NCBI GenBank assembly: GCA_013141015.1 | Contig: JABFRT010000045.1 | Location: 1-55,764, forward strand | Source: Hyphomicrobium sp. | GTDB taxonomy: Bacteria; Pseudomonadota; Alphaproteobacteria; Rhizobiales; Hyphomicrobiaceae | Length of the DNA: 55,764 nt | Direction of reading: 5' to 3' | In this document: piece after piece, positions 39,084-47,915 of the stretch | Layout: each line of letters starts with the position of its first letter | How positions within the stretch are numbered: the first letter of the stretch is position 1 | The notes under the pieces: generated by a model | Databases searched by the model: none | What the model was told of the DNA's origin: nothing | Seen by the model: only the letters and a program-made list of their open reading frames with translations | Translations under genes and position numbers: made by a program

Positions 39084-40293
39084 GGCCGACTCGCGCCACA
39101 CCGTTCCGACGCTCCGCTGGGGCGAGACCGCGCTCGAGGTGGTGTCGCCCTCGAACGTCGCGGAGCCGTCCGGCGGCAAGAAGGACGTGGGCTGGGTCCC
39201 CGGTGGCGAGGGGGTGATCGGGGAGTGGCTGAACTGGCTGCACTGGGCGGCCGGAGTCTTCAACCGGTACATGGAGCGCCGCCTGGCTGCCACCTGGGTC
39301 AGGGGCGCGCTGATGGCCGACGAGTCCGGCCTGCGCGGGAACGTCACGGCCGGCGCCGGCCTGTCGATCAACATCGTGGTCGGCACGTTCCAGATCGCTG
39401 GGGCGATGTACAACGTGCCTGGAGTGCTGAACAAGCCTCTCACGGCCGCCCATGCGACGCTGCCCAGGCTGGACCTGGTGGTCGCCCGCGTGGTGTCCGG
39501 GTCTCCGGCGTACTACGTGATCGACGGCACTCCTGCGGCCTCACCGGCCGCCCCCGCGATGCTCGCCGGCGACGCCAGGGTGGCGCAGGTGCGGGTAAAC
39601 GCAGCGTCCGGCGCCCCTGGCACCATCACCGACCTGCGGGAGTTCGGGGCGTACGAGGGTGATGCGGTCATCGCGAGGCACGTCCTCGAGGTCGGGGGCG
39701 TCCTGAAGGTCGGCTCCACGGAGCCCGGTGCCGGCCGCGACACGATCATCATCGGTGACCCCGCCGACCCGACCGCCATCTTCTACCCGCCGATCGTCAA
39801 GTCCATCGCGCTGTCCAGTTCCGCTCTGCAGTTCCTGGCCCCCGTCCAGTCCAAGATCCTGCTCACTGCCGGGGACAGGGACGCCGAGCACCCGTCGCCG
39901 GGGACGTTCAGCAGGATCCAGCAGACGCTGACCTGCAGCAGCGGGACCGGCTTCTTCGACTGGCCGATCAAGCTCCCGATCCCTCACCAGACGGTGACGA
40001 TCACCGGGATCAAGATCAACGGCAACCGGACCACCAACACCTACGGCGTGTCCTTCGAGCTGCTGGAGTTCGACCACACCGTCGGCGGCGCCGCCGTGGT
40101 CGTGGCGACCGCCGACAACGTTGGCGTCGGCGCTTCCGGCGACTTCAGCTTGAGCCTGGCGCTCAGCTTCGACCTCGAGCTGGACAAGTACTACATCCTC
40201 CGCCCGGTCGCCGCCGGAGTGGCCGGGGCGCTGACCATCTACGGGGCCGAGGTCTCGTACGAGTACACCTACCCCCACCTCGGATGGACCTGA
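39076..40293 (+). CDS. Tail fibre/spike protein
   Basis: A 405-residue protein. The N-terminal part (VGWVPGGEGVIGEWLNWLHW) fits baseplate attachment; the middle includes AGAGLSINIVVGTFQIAGAMY and LPRLDLVVARV typical of fibre neck domains, and the C-terminal third is a beta-sandwich-like region. Probably receptor-facing. The GTG start overlaps the previous stop and has GGGAGG upstream. Confidence 0.7.
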   Translation: MPEADSRHTVPTLRWGETALEVVSPSNVAEPSGGKKDVGWVPGGEGVIGEWLNWLHWAAGVFNRYMERRLAATWVRGALMADESGLRGNVTAGAGLSINIVVGTFQIAGAMYNVPGVLNKPLTAAHATLPRLDLVVARVVSGSPAYYVIDGTPAASPAAPAMLAGDARVAQVRVNAASGAPGTITDLREFGAYEGDAVIARHVLEVGGVLKVGSTEPGAGRDTIIIGDPADPTAIFYPPIVKSIALSSSALQFLAPVQSKILLTAGDRDAEHPSPGTFSRIQQTLTCSSGTGFFDWPIKLPIPHQTVTITGIKINGNRTTNTYGVSFELLEFDHTVGGAAVVVATADNVGVGASGDFSLSLALSFDLELDKYYILRPVAAGVAGALTIYGAEVSYEYTYPHLGWT

Positions 40294-41030
40294 TGGACAT
40301 CTACACCACCGCCACTGTGGCCGCCGTCCTGATGGCTGGGCGGGCCCCCGTGTGGTCGACCCAGGCCTCGCTGGGGTCCGGGAGCCCGCCTGGCCTCCCG
40401 ACCTCCGGGGTCAGGCTCGAAGGGGCGGTGAAGACGCTCGCCCACGTGTCGATCCGGGAGGACGCCGCGAAGCGGACTTCCAGGATCTCCGTCACCACGT
40501 TGAGCCTGGTGGCTACGTACACGGTGACGATCAACGGGATCGCGTCCGCCTACAACGCGGGCGGCGCCGGGGCTGCGGACCTGGAGGACGTGGTCGACGG
40601 CATCGCGGCCGCGATCAACGGCGGCGGCGCGGCTACCACGGTCACCGCGACTGCCTACGCCGCCTCTGGTTCCGGGGCCAGGGACTGCGTCCTGGTGGTC
40701 GGCGATGGCCAGGAGGACTACTCGATCGCTGTGGCGGCCACCGGCGCCGGCGCGCTGGCGTGCGGGGCCGATCCGATCGGCGCTGCTGTCCAGGCGTGGT
40801 GGCTCCCCGGGGCGCGGGCCGGGTCCACTCCGCCAACCGTCTGGGCCACCGCCGCCGAGCCCGTCCTCATCGACAGGCGGGGCTTCCTCGAGCGCATGGA
40901 CTCGGGGGGCCTCGACAGGCTCTACTTGCAGGTGTACGACAAGTCACCGCACCCGCGAGACGGCGCGTCCGTCACCTACTGGCTCCCGGTCATCTCGATC
41001 GGGCCGTGCCTATCCGAAGTGGAGTTCTGA
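40293..41030 (+). CDS. Virion-associated beta protein sharing a domain with the capsid decoration protein
   Basis: A 245-residue protein with ATG in a TGATG overlap (40284 is an alternative). Residues about 68-110 (TYTVTINGIASAYNAGGAGA and DVVDGIAAAINGGG) resemble the decoration protein at 26089-27249 (VYTETINGIDVSYTSDASA and EIAAGLAAAINAEP). Such small domains often bind surfaces or sugars in phage virions. Lies among fibre genes. Confidence 0.6.
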   Translation: MDIYTTATVAAVLMAGRAPVWSTQASLGSGSPPGLPTSGVRLEGAVKTLAHVSIREDAAKRTSRISVTTLSLVATYTVTINGIASAYNAGGAGAADLEDVVDGIAAAINGGGAATTVTATAYAASGSGARDCVLVVGDGQEDYSIAVAATGAGALACGADPIGAAVQAWWLPGARAGSTPPTVWATAAEPVLIDRRGFLERMDSGGLDRLYLQVYDKSPHPRDGASVTYWLPVISIGPCLSEVEF

Positions 41031-41317
41031 TGCCGATCACCGTCCCCCGGAATGGCGATGTGAAGCAGACGGTCGCGGCAGCGACGCTGATCTTGATCGA
41101 GCCTTCCGACCTCGTGAAGATCGTCTGGATCAGGTGCTCGGCGGCGTTCGAGGTCGTCGTCGACCCGTCCCTGTCCGACGGAGACGCGCTGCCCGCCAAC
41201 CGTGGCTGGCCGGTCGCGGCCGGCGAGGCCTGGCCCCAGGCCGTGGTGCCCGGGTTCAAGATCCTGGTCTCGGTTCCGACCGGTGCCGGCACGCTGTCCT
41301 GCATCGGAGAGCAGTGA
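41030..41317 (+). CDS. Small structural protein
   Basis: A 95-residue beta-rich protein beginning MPITVPRNGDVKQTVAAATL. It shows compact strands (DLVKIVWIRCSAAFEVVVD) and sits between two fibre-related genes; probably a fibre accessory or virion protein. ATG in a TGATG overlap. Confidence 0.5.
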   Translation: MPITVPRNGDVKQTVAAATLILIEPSDLVKIVWIRCSAAFEVVVDPSLSDGDALPANRGWPVAAGEAWPQAVVPGFKILVSVPTGAGTLSCIGEQ

Positions 41318-42807
41318 TGGGCCGCCGCCCGGCGAACTACCCGAGGTCCGCCCCGGGCGGTGGTGGCTCGCCCATCTCCGGCACCCAGCCTGGTGACACC
41401 GGCTCGACGTTCACGGACACCGGCAGCGTGTGCCTCGGGACCCCGACCTGGGACTCCGACGGCTACGCCGTCTTCTCGATGGAGAACCCGGCGAACGTGT
41501 CGGCGACCCCCGGGACCGGGGCGTACCACTCGTGGGCCCTGAAGGACTCCGCCGGCGCCACGTCCGAACTCGACCTCGACGATCTGTTCGCTGGGTACCT
41601 GGCCCAGAACGTCGACGCCGTCGCCGACTTCGTCGACCGCTACGTGTTCGTGGCGGCCACCCTCGGGGCGTTGTCGCCAACGTCGCCAGGCGTGGCCTGG
41701 GGCCTCCGGTACAACACCGCCGGCGCCACCGGCCTCGAGTGCGTCGTGTGGACGAACACCGGGGCCGGATGGACCCTCACGGCCGCTGCCGCCCGGAACA
41801 ACAAGACCGTCGGGGCGCTTCTCAAGGTGATCCCGGGCACGGACGACGGCCAGGCGCGGGTGTCCTGCGAGGGCTGTGACGCTGCGTGGGAGCCGAACAC
41901 CACCACCAGCGTGCCGATCGTCAACAGCGGCGCGGCCACCAACGGGAACTTCGACACGATCTCCGTCGGGGCCGGCTGGGTGACCGGGACTGGTGGGGTG
42001 GCCGGGGTCCAGAAGGTGAGGCTGGACTACCTCCTCACCAAGCGCGAGCTGCTGCTCATCCGCGCGCGGAAGGCTCTCCAGGCCATCTCGTTCCCCACCT
42101 CGACTCCGCTGGAGATTGCCGTGAAGGGGCAGTCGAACGCATTCGAGGGCGCTGGCGGCGCTGGCGCTGCCGATCCGACGTTCTCCGGTCAGCCGATCCC
42201 TGGGACGGCGGCGTGGGTCCGCGTCGGCACTCCGGTCGTCGGGAACTACCGGACCGCCACCGACCCCGTTGGCCCGATCCCTTACCTCCACCTCGCCTAC
42301 CCGAACTCCCGCATCGTCCAGCAGGCCGGCGGCGGCGAGAACGTGATCACCCAGATCGAGACCAGGCTCCCGGCGCTGGTGGCCGACTACCGGACGCTGG
42401 GCGTCACGCCGAAGTTGCTGGTGTACGTCCAGGGTGAGGAAGAAACCACCAACCCGGTGGCCTCCAGGGCGGCGAAGTACGCCGAGAACTTGGACAGGTA
42501 CCTGCGGGCCTTCTGGGGCCACTACCCGGACTGCTTCGTGGTCCTGATGCGCCTGTTCATGAGGTCGAACGACTACACGGGCGTCGGGCTGTCGACGCAC
42601 TGGCCCACCGTCATCGACGCCCAGGATCTGATGGGCGCGGCCTCGCCGGTGAACGGCATCGGCGGCCACAAGTCCAGGCTTCTGGTCGTCGACCCGTACC
42701 TCACTACCCCCGACCCTGTCGGGGCCGACGTCGTCCACTACCAGCCCAGCGCCGCTGGGTGGGGTAGGATGGTGGACGCGATCCCACTCGCTCTCGCTGG
42801 AGCATGA
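41317..42807 (+). CDS. Tail protein with SGNH/SASA-type carbohydrate esterase domain
   Basis: A 496-residue protein. The N-terminal 250 residues look like a beta-jelly-roll (DSDGYAVFSMENPANVSATP). From about residue 260 the motifs of sialate O-acetylesterase-like SGNH hydrolases appear: EIAVKGQSNAFEG (GQSN with the nucleophile Ser), LLVYVQGEEETTN (QGE block) and VVHYQPSAAGWGRMVD (catalytic His). This group removes acetyl groups from sugars. In a tail gene cluster it likely deacetylates host surface polysaccharide during adsorption. Confidence 0.72.
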   Translation: MGRRPANYPRSAPGGGGSPISGTQPGDTGSTFTDTGSVCLGTPTWDSDGYAVFSMENPANVSATPGTGAYHSWALKDSAGATSELDLDDLFAGYLAQNVDAVADFVDRYVFVAATLGALSPTSPGVAWGLRYNTAGATGLECVVWTNTGAGWTLTAAAARNNKTVGALLKVIPGTDDGQARVSCEGCDAAWEPNTTTSVPIVNSGAATNGNFDTISVGAGWVTGTGGVAGVQKVRLDYLLTKRELLLIRARKALQAISFPTSTPLEIAVKGQSNAFEGAGGAGAADPTFSGQPIPGTAAWVRVGTPVVGNYRTATDPVGPIPYLHLAYPNSRIVQQAGGGENVITQIETRLPALVADYRTLGVTPKLLVYVQGEEETTNPVASRAAKYAENLDRYLRAFWGHYPDCFVVLMRLFMRSNDYTGVGLSTHWPTVIDAQDLMGAASPVNGIGGHKSRLLVVDPYLTTPDPVGADVVHYQPSAAGWGRMVDAIPLALAGA

Positions 42808-43064
42808 CCATGAACAAGAACACCATCCTCTCCGCCGTTCCCTACGACCTGATCGTCGACCTCGCCCGCTCGCTGCTGGCGGCCGGCCTCACCGAAGAGG
42901 CGGCCGCGAAGGAGATCGCGGACTTCCTGGACGCGACCGTCGACTTCAAGACCCTGATCAAGGGCGTGGTCGGGCAGGCGGCGGAGGCCGTCGACGGCGC
43001 CGTGTTCTACGCCATCGCCCTCGCCGTGGCGAAGTTCGCCGTGGCGAAGAGCCCGAAGGCGTGA
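42804..43064 (+). CDS. Hypothetical small helical protein
   Basis: An 86-residue protein, probably a helical bundle (LVDLARSLLAAGLTEEAAAKE-like start region; AVFYAIALAVAKFAVAKS at the end). The last segment is hydrophobic but interrupted by lysines, so membrane insertion is uncertain. First of four small genes between fibre blocks; it might take part in lysis. Confidence 0.5.
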   Translation: MTMNKNTILSAVPYDLIVDLARSLLAAGLTEEAAAKEIADFLDATVDFKTLIKGVVGQAAEAVDGAVFYAIALAVAKFAVAKSPKA

Positions 43065-43432
43065 CGACCCCTGGCGCCAGCCCGGTCGAGGCCGCGCTCG
43101 TCTCCGACAGGCTCCTGCGCCTCGAGGAGCAGGGGGCCGAGACCGCGAAGCAGCTCCACGAGCTGGTGGCCCTCACCCGCCGACTGGTCGAGATCCAGGA
43201 GGGGAGGGACGCCAGGGAGCGGGAGGCGCTGGAGATCGAGAAGGCTCGACGCGAGGCCTCTGCCGAGGCGGAAACGCGCCGCCTCGACGCGGAGCTCGAT
43301 GAGAAGCGCACCGCCAGGGCATGGTGGCGCGAGCGCATGGCGCCTGTCCTCGGGGGGATCGGGTCCGTGATCGTCGGGGTCGCCACCGCGGTAGCCGCGT
43401 GGTTCACCGGCGTGTGGGGAGGCGAACGATGA
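43061..43432 (+). CDS. Coiled-coil protein with C-terminal membrane segment
   Basis: A 123-residue protein: a long charged helix (LRLEEQGAETAKQLHELVAL; EREALEIEKARREASAEAET) followed near residue 100 by VLGGIGSVIVGVATAVAAWF, one membrane span. This XhlA-like layout fits a holin accessory or spanin-like lysis protein. The GTG start overlaps the upstream stop. Confidence 0.5.
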   Translation: MTTPGASPVEAALVSDRLLRLEEQGAETAKQLHELVALTRRLVEIQEGRDAREREALEIEKARREASAEAETRRLDAELDEKRTARAWWRERMAPVLGGIGSVIVGVATAVAAWFTGVWGGER

Positions 43433-43674
43433 GCGTCGAACTGCCTGGGTGGACCTGTCCTGCGATCGACCGCGTGATCGCGGCGGCGCGCCGCCACATC
43501 CCCGAGCCCGAACTCACCGACGTGCTGATCTGCCTGGAGTCGCTCCGGGTGTCGCACGTGGCGTTCAGGTCGATCGCGTCCGGCAGGAACTCCACCCGCG
43601 CGGCTGGCGAGGTCGAGCGCCTCGACCGGCGGGTCGAGCAGCTGCTGCGCCGCCTGCCACCGGAGACCGCATGA
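43429..43674 (+). CDS. Hypothetical small protein
   Basis: An 81-residue helical, Arg-rich protein beginning MSVELPGWTCPAIDRVIAAA. Both ends overlap neighbours by ATGA. It lies between two coiled-coil membrane proteins and may belong to the same lysis or membrane cluster. Unknown family. Confidence 0.5.
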   Translation: MSVELPGWTCPAIDRVIAAARRHIPEPELTDVLICLESLRVSHVAFRSIASGRNSTRAAGEVERLDRRVEQLLRRLPPETA

Positions 43675-44177
43675 CCAAGGCCACCATCGCGCTGATGGCA
43701 GCGGAGCAGTCGGTGTCAGACAGGGCGCTGGCCAGGTCGCGCACCAACGCGACCACGGTCGGGTATTCGGACGCGAAGCCTCACGTGGGGCCGGACGACC
43801 CCACGGAGCTGTCCGAGGCCGGCGGGCGGACGGACTACGAGATCACGCACGACCCCCTCCGGTCGCACATCACCCGCGCGGTCGAGTTCCAGAACGCGGC
43901 GCTGGTGGACATGAACGACACGATCGAGTCGTTCAGGTGCGAGCTGATGAAGGTCGCCGGCGCGACGAACGGCATCAGGTCCGACGTCACCAAGCTGTCG
44001 ACCGAGATGTCGGCGCTCCGCGACGTCGTGCAGAGTCACTCCGCGCTGATCTCCGACCTCGACGCCGCGGTGCTCGAGGTCGCCAAGGCCCAGGAGTGGG
44101 GTTGGGTCAGGGGCTTGCTGCTCGTGTTGATGTTCCTGCTCCAGGCGGTTACGGTGTACCAGCTTCTGTCGATGTAG
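43671..44177 (+). CDS. Membrane-anchored coiled-coil protein
   Basis: A 168-residue protein with a helical middle (EFQNAALVDMNDTIESFRCE; KLSTEMSALRDVVQSHSALI) and one C-terminal span (GLLLVLMFLLQAVTVYQLL). The topology resembles XhlA-type hemolysin/holin partners. With 43061-43432 it is the best candidate for the membrane part of lysis. Confidence 0.5.
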   Translation: MTKATIALMAAEQSVSDRALARSRTNATTVGYSDAKPHVGPDDPTELSEAGGRTDYEITHDPLRSHITRAVEFQNAALVDMNDTIESFRCELMKVAGATNGIRSDVTKLSTEMSALRDVVQSHSALISDLDAAVLEVAKAQEWGWVRGLLLVLMFLLQAVTVYQLLSM

Positions 44178-44186
44178 GGGGTCCAC

Positions 44187-44441
44187 ATGCGGTTCGAGAT
44201 CGGGATGAGCGTTCTGGTTGTGATCGCTTTCGAGGTCGACGGCAGCCCCGTGGTCCGCCCCGCCGTCATCACGAAGGTCTGGAACCCGGACTGCTGCAAC
44301 CTGGTGGTCACCCTGGACGGGCAGAACGACGAGAGGCACGGGTACACCGGTAACCACTGCTGGATGACCTCGGTCCACTGGGGGCTCGAGGTCCGCTGCG
44401 TTGTCCCGCCCGCCCGAGTGGCTGACACGCTGGTCCCGTGA
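44187..44441 (+). CDS. Hypothetical small beta protein
   Basis: An 84-residue protein beginning [19 protein letters not shown] with many short strands ([20 protein letters not shown]). It looks like a small SH3-like barrel. Unknown role. Confidence 0.5.
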   Translation: MRFEIGMSVLVVIAFEVDGSPVVRPAVITKVWNPDCCNLVVTLDGQNDERHGYTGNHCWMTSVHWGLEVRCVVPPARVADTLVP

Positions 44442-45892
44442 TCCTCTCCGACAAGTACAGGCTGCTGGTGTCGATCCTGGAGGCGTCGAGCACGGCGCCC
44501 GTCCAGGTCAACGCCGGCATCACCTGGTCCACCGGCCTGGGCGCGACCCACTCCGCGGCGCTGACGACCACGACCCGCGACGTCATCGCTACCGGGCCTG
44601 CGGCAGGCCATCTGATGGTGGACACCGTCGACGTGTTCAACCGCGACTCGATTGCGCACTGGGTTGTGGTTGTCACGGACTACAACCTCGGGACTGAGTA
44701 CGACAGGATCAGGATCCAGCTCCCCCCGGGAGGCAGCCTCCACTGGGGCGGGGGGCGGTGGACCGCCAAGTCCGGCGGCATCGACCTGACGGTCGGGATG
44801 CCCGGGGTGGACGGGACGGCCGGTCCGATGGGCCCGCCAGGTCCTCCTGGCGATCAGGGAGCGGACGGCCAGGACGGTGAACCCGGACTCCCGGGTCCGC
44901 CTGGGACGGCCGGGGCCGCTGGGTCGCAGGGCATCCAGGGCCCGGTGGGCCCGCCTGGCGCCGAGGGGCCGGAAGGGCCGGAGGGGCCGCAGGGCCCCCC
45001 TGGGGTTGGCATCCAGGGCATCCAGGGCATCCAGGGCCAGGGCATCCAGGGCCCGGTGGGCCCGCCTGGCGCCGAGGGGCCGGAAGGGCCGGAGGGACCG
45101 CAGGGCCCACCTGGGCCCCTGATCCCTGGCCTTGCCCCGAACACCCCCGGCTACCTGACGATCGGTAACGAGTCTGTGGCGCTGCCGTACTCGTACCAGT
45201 TGCTGCTGGACCCAGGCCTTACCTTCGACATCGGGGGCGGCATCTTCACGGTGATCCTCGCCCAGGCCACCGAGGCCGTGATCGGCGGGGTAGTTCTGTC
45301 CCCTGACCTTGGCACGACTGCCGGGCAGGCTGTCCAGGCCTCGGACAGCCGCCTGTCGGACGCTAGGGATACCACCGCCACCCACAACGCGTGGGCCGGG
45401 GCTGGGGCTGGTAAGCACACCGGCTCGAGCGATGGTATCGCCGGTTGGGATGCGTCTGGCGTTCCGATCGTCTACAACCTCGCCGACTTCCAGGCGTGGT
45501 CCGACAACCTGGACGCAATCGCCGCCATGCCCGGTACCGGGCTGGCCCGCAAGACCGGGCCCGCCGCTTGGTCCCTCGGGACCACCGTCGCCACGGCCGA
45601 GATCACGAACGACGCGGTCACGTTCGCGAAGCTCCAGAACGTGTCCCAGGACGTGGTCGTCGGCCGCACGGCGGTTGGATCCGGAGACGCCAGGGAGGTC
45701 ACCTTCACCGAGCTCACCGTGGCGCTGGACGTGTTCACCGCGATCGACCAGGGGGTGGTACCGCAGAGCGGCGGCGGCACCACGAACTTCCTCCGCGCTG
45801 ACGGCACGTGGGCAGCGCCGGGCGGTGGGGGCGGCGGCGGGATAACTCTCGACGATGCGATGGCTGCGGCCATCTTCTGGGGTGACACTTGA
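44438..45892 (+). CDS. Collagen-like tail fibre
   Basis: A 484-residue fibre. Residues about 125-225 are continuous Gly-X-Y triplets ([20 protein letters not shown] and onward) with GIQ-rich stretches, forming a collagen-like triple helix. The flanking N-terminal domain probably attaches to the virion. The C-terminal part has [20 protein letters not shown] and [13 protein letters not shown], typical of fibre tips. Collagen blocks recombine easily, which lets the tip vary. GTG start overlaps (GTGA). Confidence 0.78.
   Translation: MILSDKYRLLVSILEASSTAPVQVNAGITWSTGLGATHSAALTTTTRDVIATGPAAGHLMVDTVDVFNRDSIAHWVVVVTDYNLGTEYDRIRIQLPPGGSLHWGGGRWTAKSGGIDLTVGMPGVDGTAGPMGPPGPPGDQGADGQDGEPGLPGPPGTAGAAGSQGIQGPVGPPGAEGPEGPEGPQGPPGVGIQGIQGIQGQGIQGPVGPPGAEGPEGPEGPQGPPGPLIPGLAPNTPGYLTIGNESVALPYSYQLLLDPGLTFDIGGGIFTVILAQATEAVIGGVVLSPDLGTTAGQAVQASDSRLSDARDTTATHNAWAGAGAGKHTGSSDGIAGWDASGVPIVYNLADFQAWSDNLDAIAAMPGTGLARKTGPAAWSLGTTVATAEITNDAVTFAKLQNVSQDVVVGRTAVGSGDAREVTFTELTVALDVFTAIDQGVVPQSGGGTTNFLRADGTWAAPGGGGGGGITLDDAMAAAIFWGDT
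44931..45105 (+). repeat. Duplicated segment within the collagen region
   Basis: About 64 bases from 44931 recur from 45042 with one visible mismatch, an offset of 111 bases or 37 codons. The duplication is in frame and lengthens the collagen rod. Between them lies a short tandem of GGCATCCAG units. Confidence 0.75.
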
Positions 45893-47022
45893 TCCTGAAC
45901 GGAACCACCCAGTCGTTCCGGTTCGAGACCACGACGGCGGCCCAGGTCGACTACACCTTCGACTGGACCGACAAGACCTCGACCACGCTGTCTCCCGGTG
46001 TGTCGGAGGGCACCGTCTCTGCGGCCACCATCACTACCGGAGTAGCGGCGCCGGCGGCCGCCACCTACCGCAAGGTGGGCACGGGGCGATGGGTGAACCG
46101 CTCCACCACCGCCGCCGCCCCCGTACGGATCATCAAAACGGTGAGTGGCACGGACTACCACGCTTCCAGTCTGTACACGATCCCGCCCGGTGGGGAGCTC
46201 GTCTATCGGGCCGGCGTCGGGCTCGAGGTCAAGCAGCCTGACCCAGCCACCCGCATCGGCGGCGTGGCCGAGTTCATCAAGTCGGGGTCCGCGTCGGAGG
46301 CGGTCGGCGAGTGGTACCTGTACGCGAAGGACGGGAACTTCCCGTCCGCCTGGGCGCCCGGCACGCCTGGGATGGCTGGCAGGGTGGTGTCTGGCGCGGG
46401 GGGCGGGGCCGACGGCGGGCTGCTGATCCCCAACCCCTCTGCCGGGTTCAACTACCTGACCGGTTGGGCCATCACCTTGAGCCTGATCCAGGCCCCGTAC
46501 CTGTTCGACATCCTCTGGCTGCAGACCGGCATTGTGGTGGCCACCATCACCGCCCAGACCGTGAACTCGATCGCTTGGCCAGCGAGGGACGTGAACGGTT
46601 CGACGAACGGGGATGGCGTCCGGATCGGAATCCTGGTGACGACGGTCACCACGAACGCCGGCACGTCGGTGTGCACGATCTCCTACACGAACTCGGCCGG
46701 ACTCGCTGGCCGCACCGGCACCTACACCATCCCCGCCTCGGCCGTCGTCGGGACGGTGGGCTGGTTCTCGTTGCAGGCGGGTGATACTGGCGTTCGAAGC
46801 GTTCAGAACGTAACGATCGCTACCTCGCTGCTGACTGGTGCTGTCTCCCTGATCGCGGCCAGGCGGCTGATCGGCGGGGCGCCTGCGGTGGTGAACGTCG
46901 AGTTCGAGTCGAAGGACAAGTCCATCAAGATCTACAACGACTCCTGCATCCACTTGGCCCACAGGGCCGCGGCCACCGGGGCGGCCATCGCCGACGGCGC
47001 CGTGTACTTCGAACAGAGGTGA
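45889..47022 (+). CDS. Virion structural/fibre-associated protein
   Basis: A 377-residue Thr/Ala/Gly-rich beta protein starting TTG in a TTGA overlap. Segments are [20 protein letters not shown] and [20 protein letters not shown]; the composition is that of a tail or surface-binding protein. Coupling to the collagen fibre suggests a fibre partner or tip. No family recognised. Confidence 0.55.
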   Translation: MILNGTTQSFRFETTTAAQVDYTFDWTDKTSTTLSPGVSEGTVSAATITTGVAAPAAATYRKVGTGRWVNRSTTAAAPVRIIKTVSGTDYHASSLYTIPPGGELVYRAGVGLEVKQPDPATRIGGVAEFIKSGSASEAVGEWYLYAKDGNFPSAWAPGTPGMAGRVVSGAGGGADGGLLIPNPSAGFNYLTGWAITLSLIQAPYLFDILWLQTGIVVATITAQTVNSIAWPARDVNGSTNGDGVRIGILVTTVTTNAGTSVCTISYTNSAGLAGRTGTYTIPASAVVGTVGWFSLQAGDTGVRSVQNVTIATSLLTGAVSLIAARRLIGGAPAVVNVEFESKDKSIKIYNDSCIHLAHRAAATGAAIADGAVYFEQR

Positions 47023-47025
47023 GAG

Positions 47026-47352
47026 ATGGCGAAGATCAAGAAGCGGATCTACGGTCCGGCGCTGCTCCCGCTGACCGACACCGCGATGTTCACCGCGACG
47101 TCCCCGACCGAGATCTACTCGATCTGGGTGAGCAACCCGTCCGGCGCGTCGCGGACGCTTCGGATGTCCGTCGGGGCCGACGGCGCCACCACGAGGTTCC
47201 TGTCCGACGTGACCGTCGCCGCCGGGTTCCAGGGGACGCTGGCGTACCCTGGGATCGTTCTCCAGGCGACCGAGATCCTCCGGGGTCAGGTCAGCGTGGC
47301 CGACGTGAACGTGATCGTCATGGGCATCATCGACCAGACCACGGCGACCTGA
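47026..47352 (+). CDS. Small structural protein
   Basis: A 108-residue beta protein beginning MAKIKKRIYGPALLPLTDTA with an even strand pattern (EIYSIWVSNPSGASRTLRMS). Similar in kind to the small protein at 41030. Likely part of the virion, inferred from position. Confidence 0.5.
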   Translation: MAKIKKRIYGPALLPLTDTAMFTATSPTEIYSIWVSNPSGASRTLRMSVGADGATTRFLSDVTVAAGFQGTLAYPGIVLQATEILRGQVSVADVNVIVMGIIDQTTAT

Positions 47353-47915
47353 TGCCCGACCCCATCCTCCCAGCGCTGCTGCGCGAGGTGGCCCGGAAGG
47401 GTCACTCCGTGTTCACCAGCGGTGACTGGAACCTCAACCTGGTTGTCCAGCGCTCGAACGAGCGGCAGGCCGGCGCGGAGGACGACCTGTTGTCCGTTGT
47501 CTACAAGGACGGTGGGCGATGGATCGATCGCTCCTTCCCCTGCTCCGCGGACCCGGGCCGGAAGGCCCTGGCAGAGCGCAAGAACCCTCTCGGGGTGGCC
47601 ATCATCGCCGAGGGCCAGTACCGGGGCTCTCACCAGATCGGGCTCCACCGGGGCCGCCGCGCGCTGGTCCAGGTCGGGCCGGTGACGGTCGCCCGAGACG
47701 GTGACAGGGACTCGCTGCTGGAGCCAGGCGTCAAGTACACCGGACTCTTCGGGATCAACATCCACGACGACGCCGGCGTGGGTGCGGAGGCGTCCGAGGG
47801 CTGCGTCGTCCTCGAGAAGAAGGACATGGACGCAGTCCTCTCACTCTGCGATCAGGCGGTCGGGGCGGGGTTCAAGAACCTGTTCACCCTGACCGTGATC
47901 TCCGTCACTCCCTGA
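47352..47915 (+). CDS. Putative L,D-transpeptidase-like (SxGC) peptidoglycan enzyme, endolysin candidate
   Basis: A 187-residue protein. FGINIHDDAGVGAEASEGCV (about residues 135-155) has a His followed 13 residues later by a Ser-Glu-Gly-Cys, like the His and SxGC of YkuD-type L,D-transpeptidase folds. It is the last gene of the rightward operon, a usual place for lysis genes, and no other endolysin is visible. It ends overlapping the convergent leftward gene. Catalysis and target bond are not proven from sequence. Confidence 0.5.
   Translation: MPDPILPALLREVARKGHSVFTSGDWNLNLVVQRSNERQAGAEDDLLSVVYKDGGRWIDRSFPCSADPGRKALAERKNPLGVAIIAEGQYRGSHQIGLHRGRRALVQVGPVTVARDGDRDSLLEPGVKYTGLFGINIHDDAGVGAEASEGCVVLEKKDMDAVLSLCDQAVGAGFKNLFTLTVISVTP

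Noticed and set aside
40705-41316. Long N-terminal extension of the esterase tail protein
   Set aside because: The 5' part of that open frame overlaps two better genes and is Arg/Pro-rich; the start at 41317 fits the TGATG pattern.
42804-43064. Confident holin call
   Set aside because: The hydrophobic C-terminus is interrupted by lysines, and the two following coiled-coil membrane proteins are equally good candidates.
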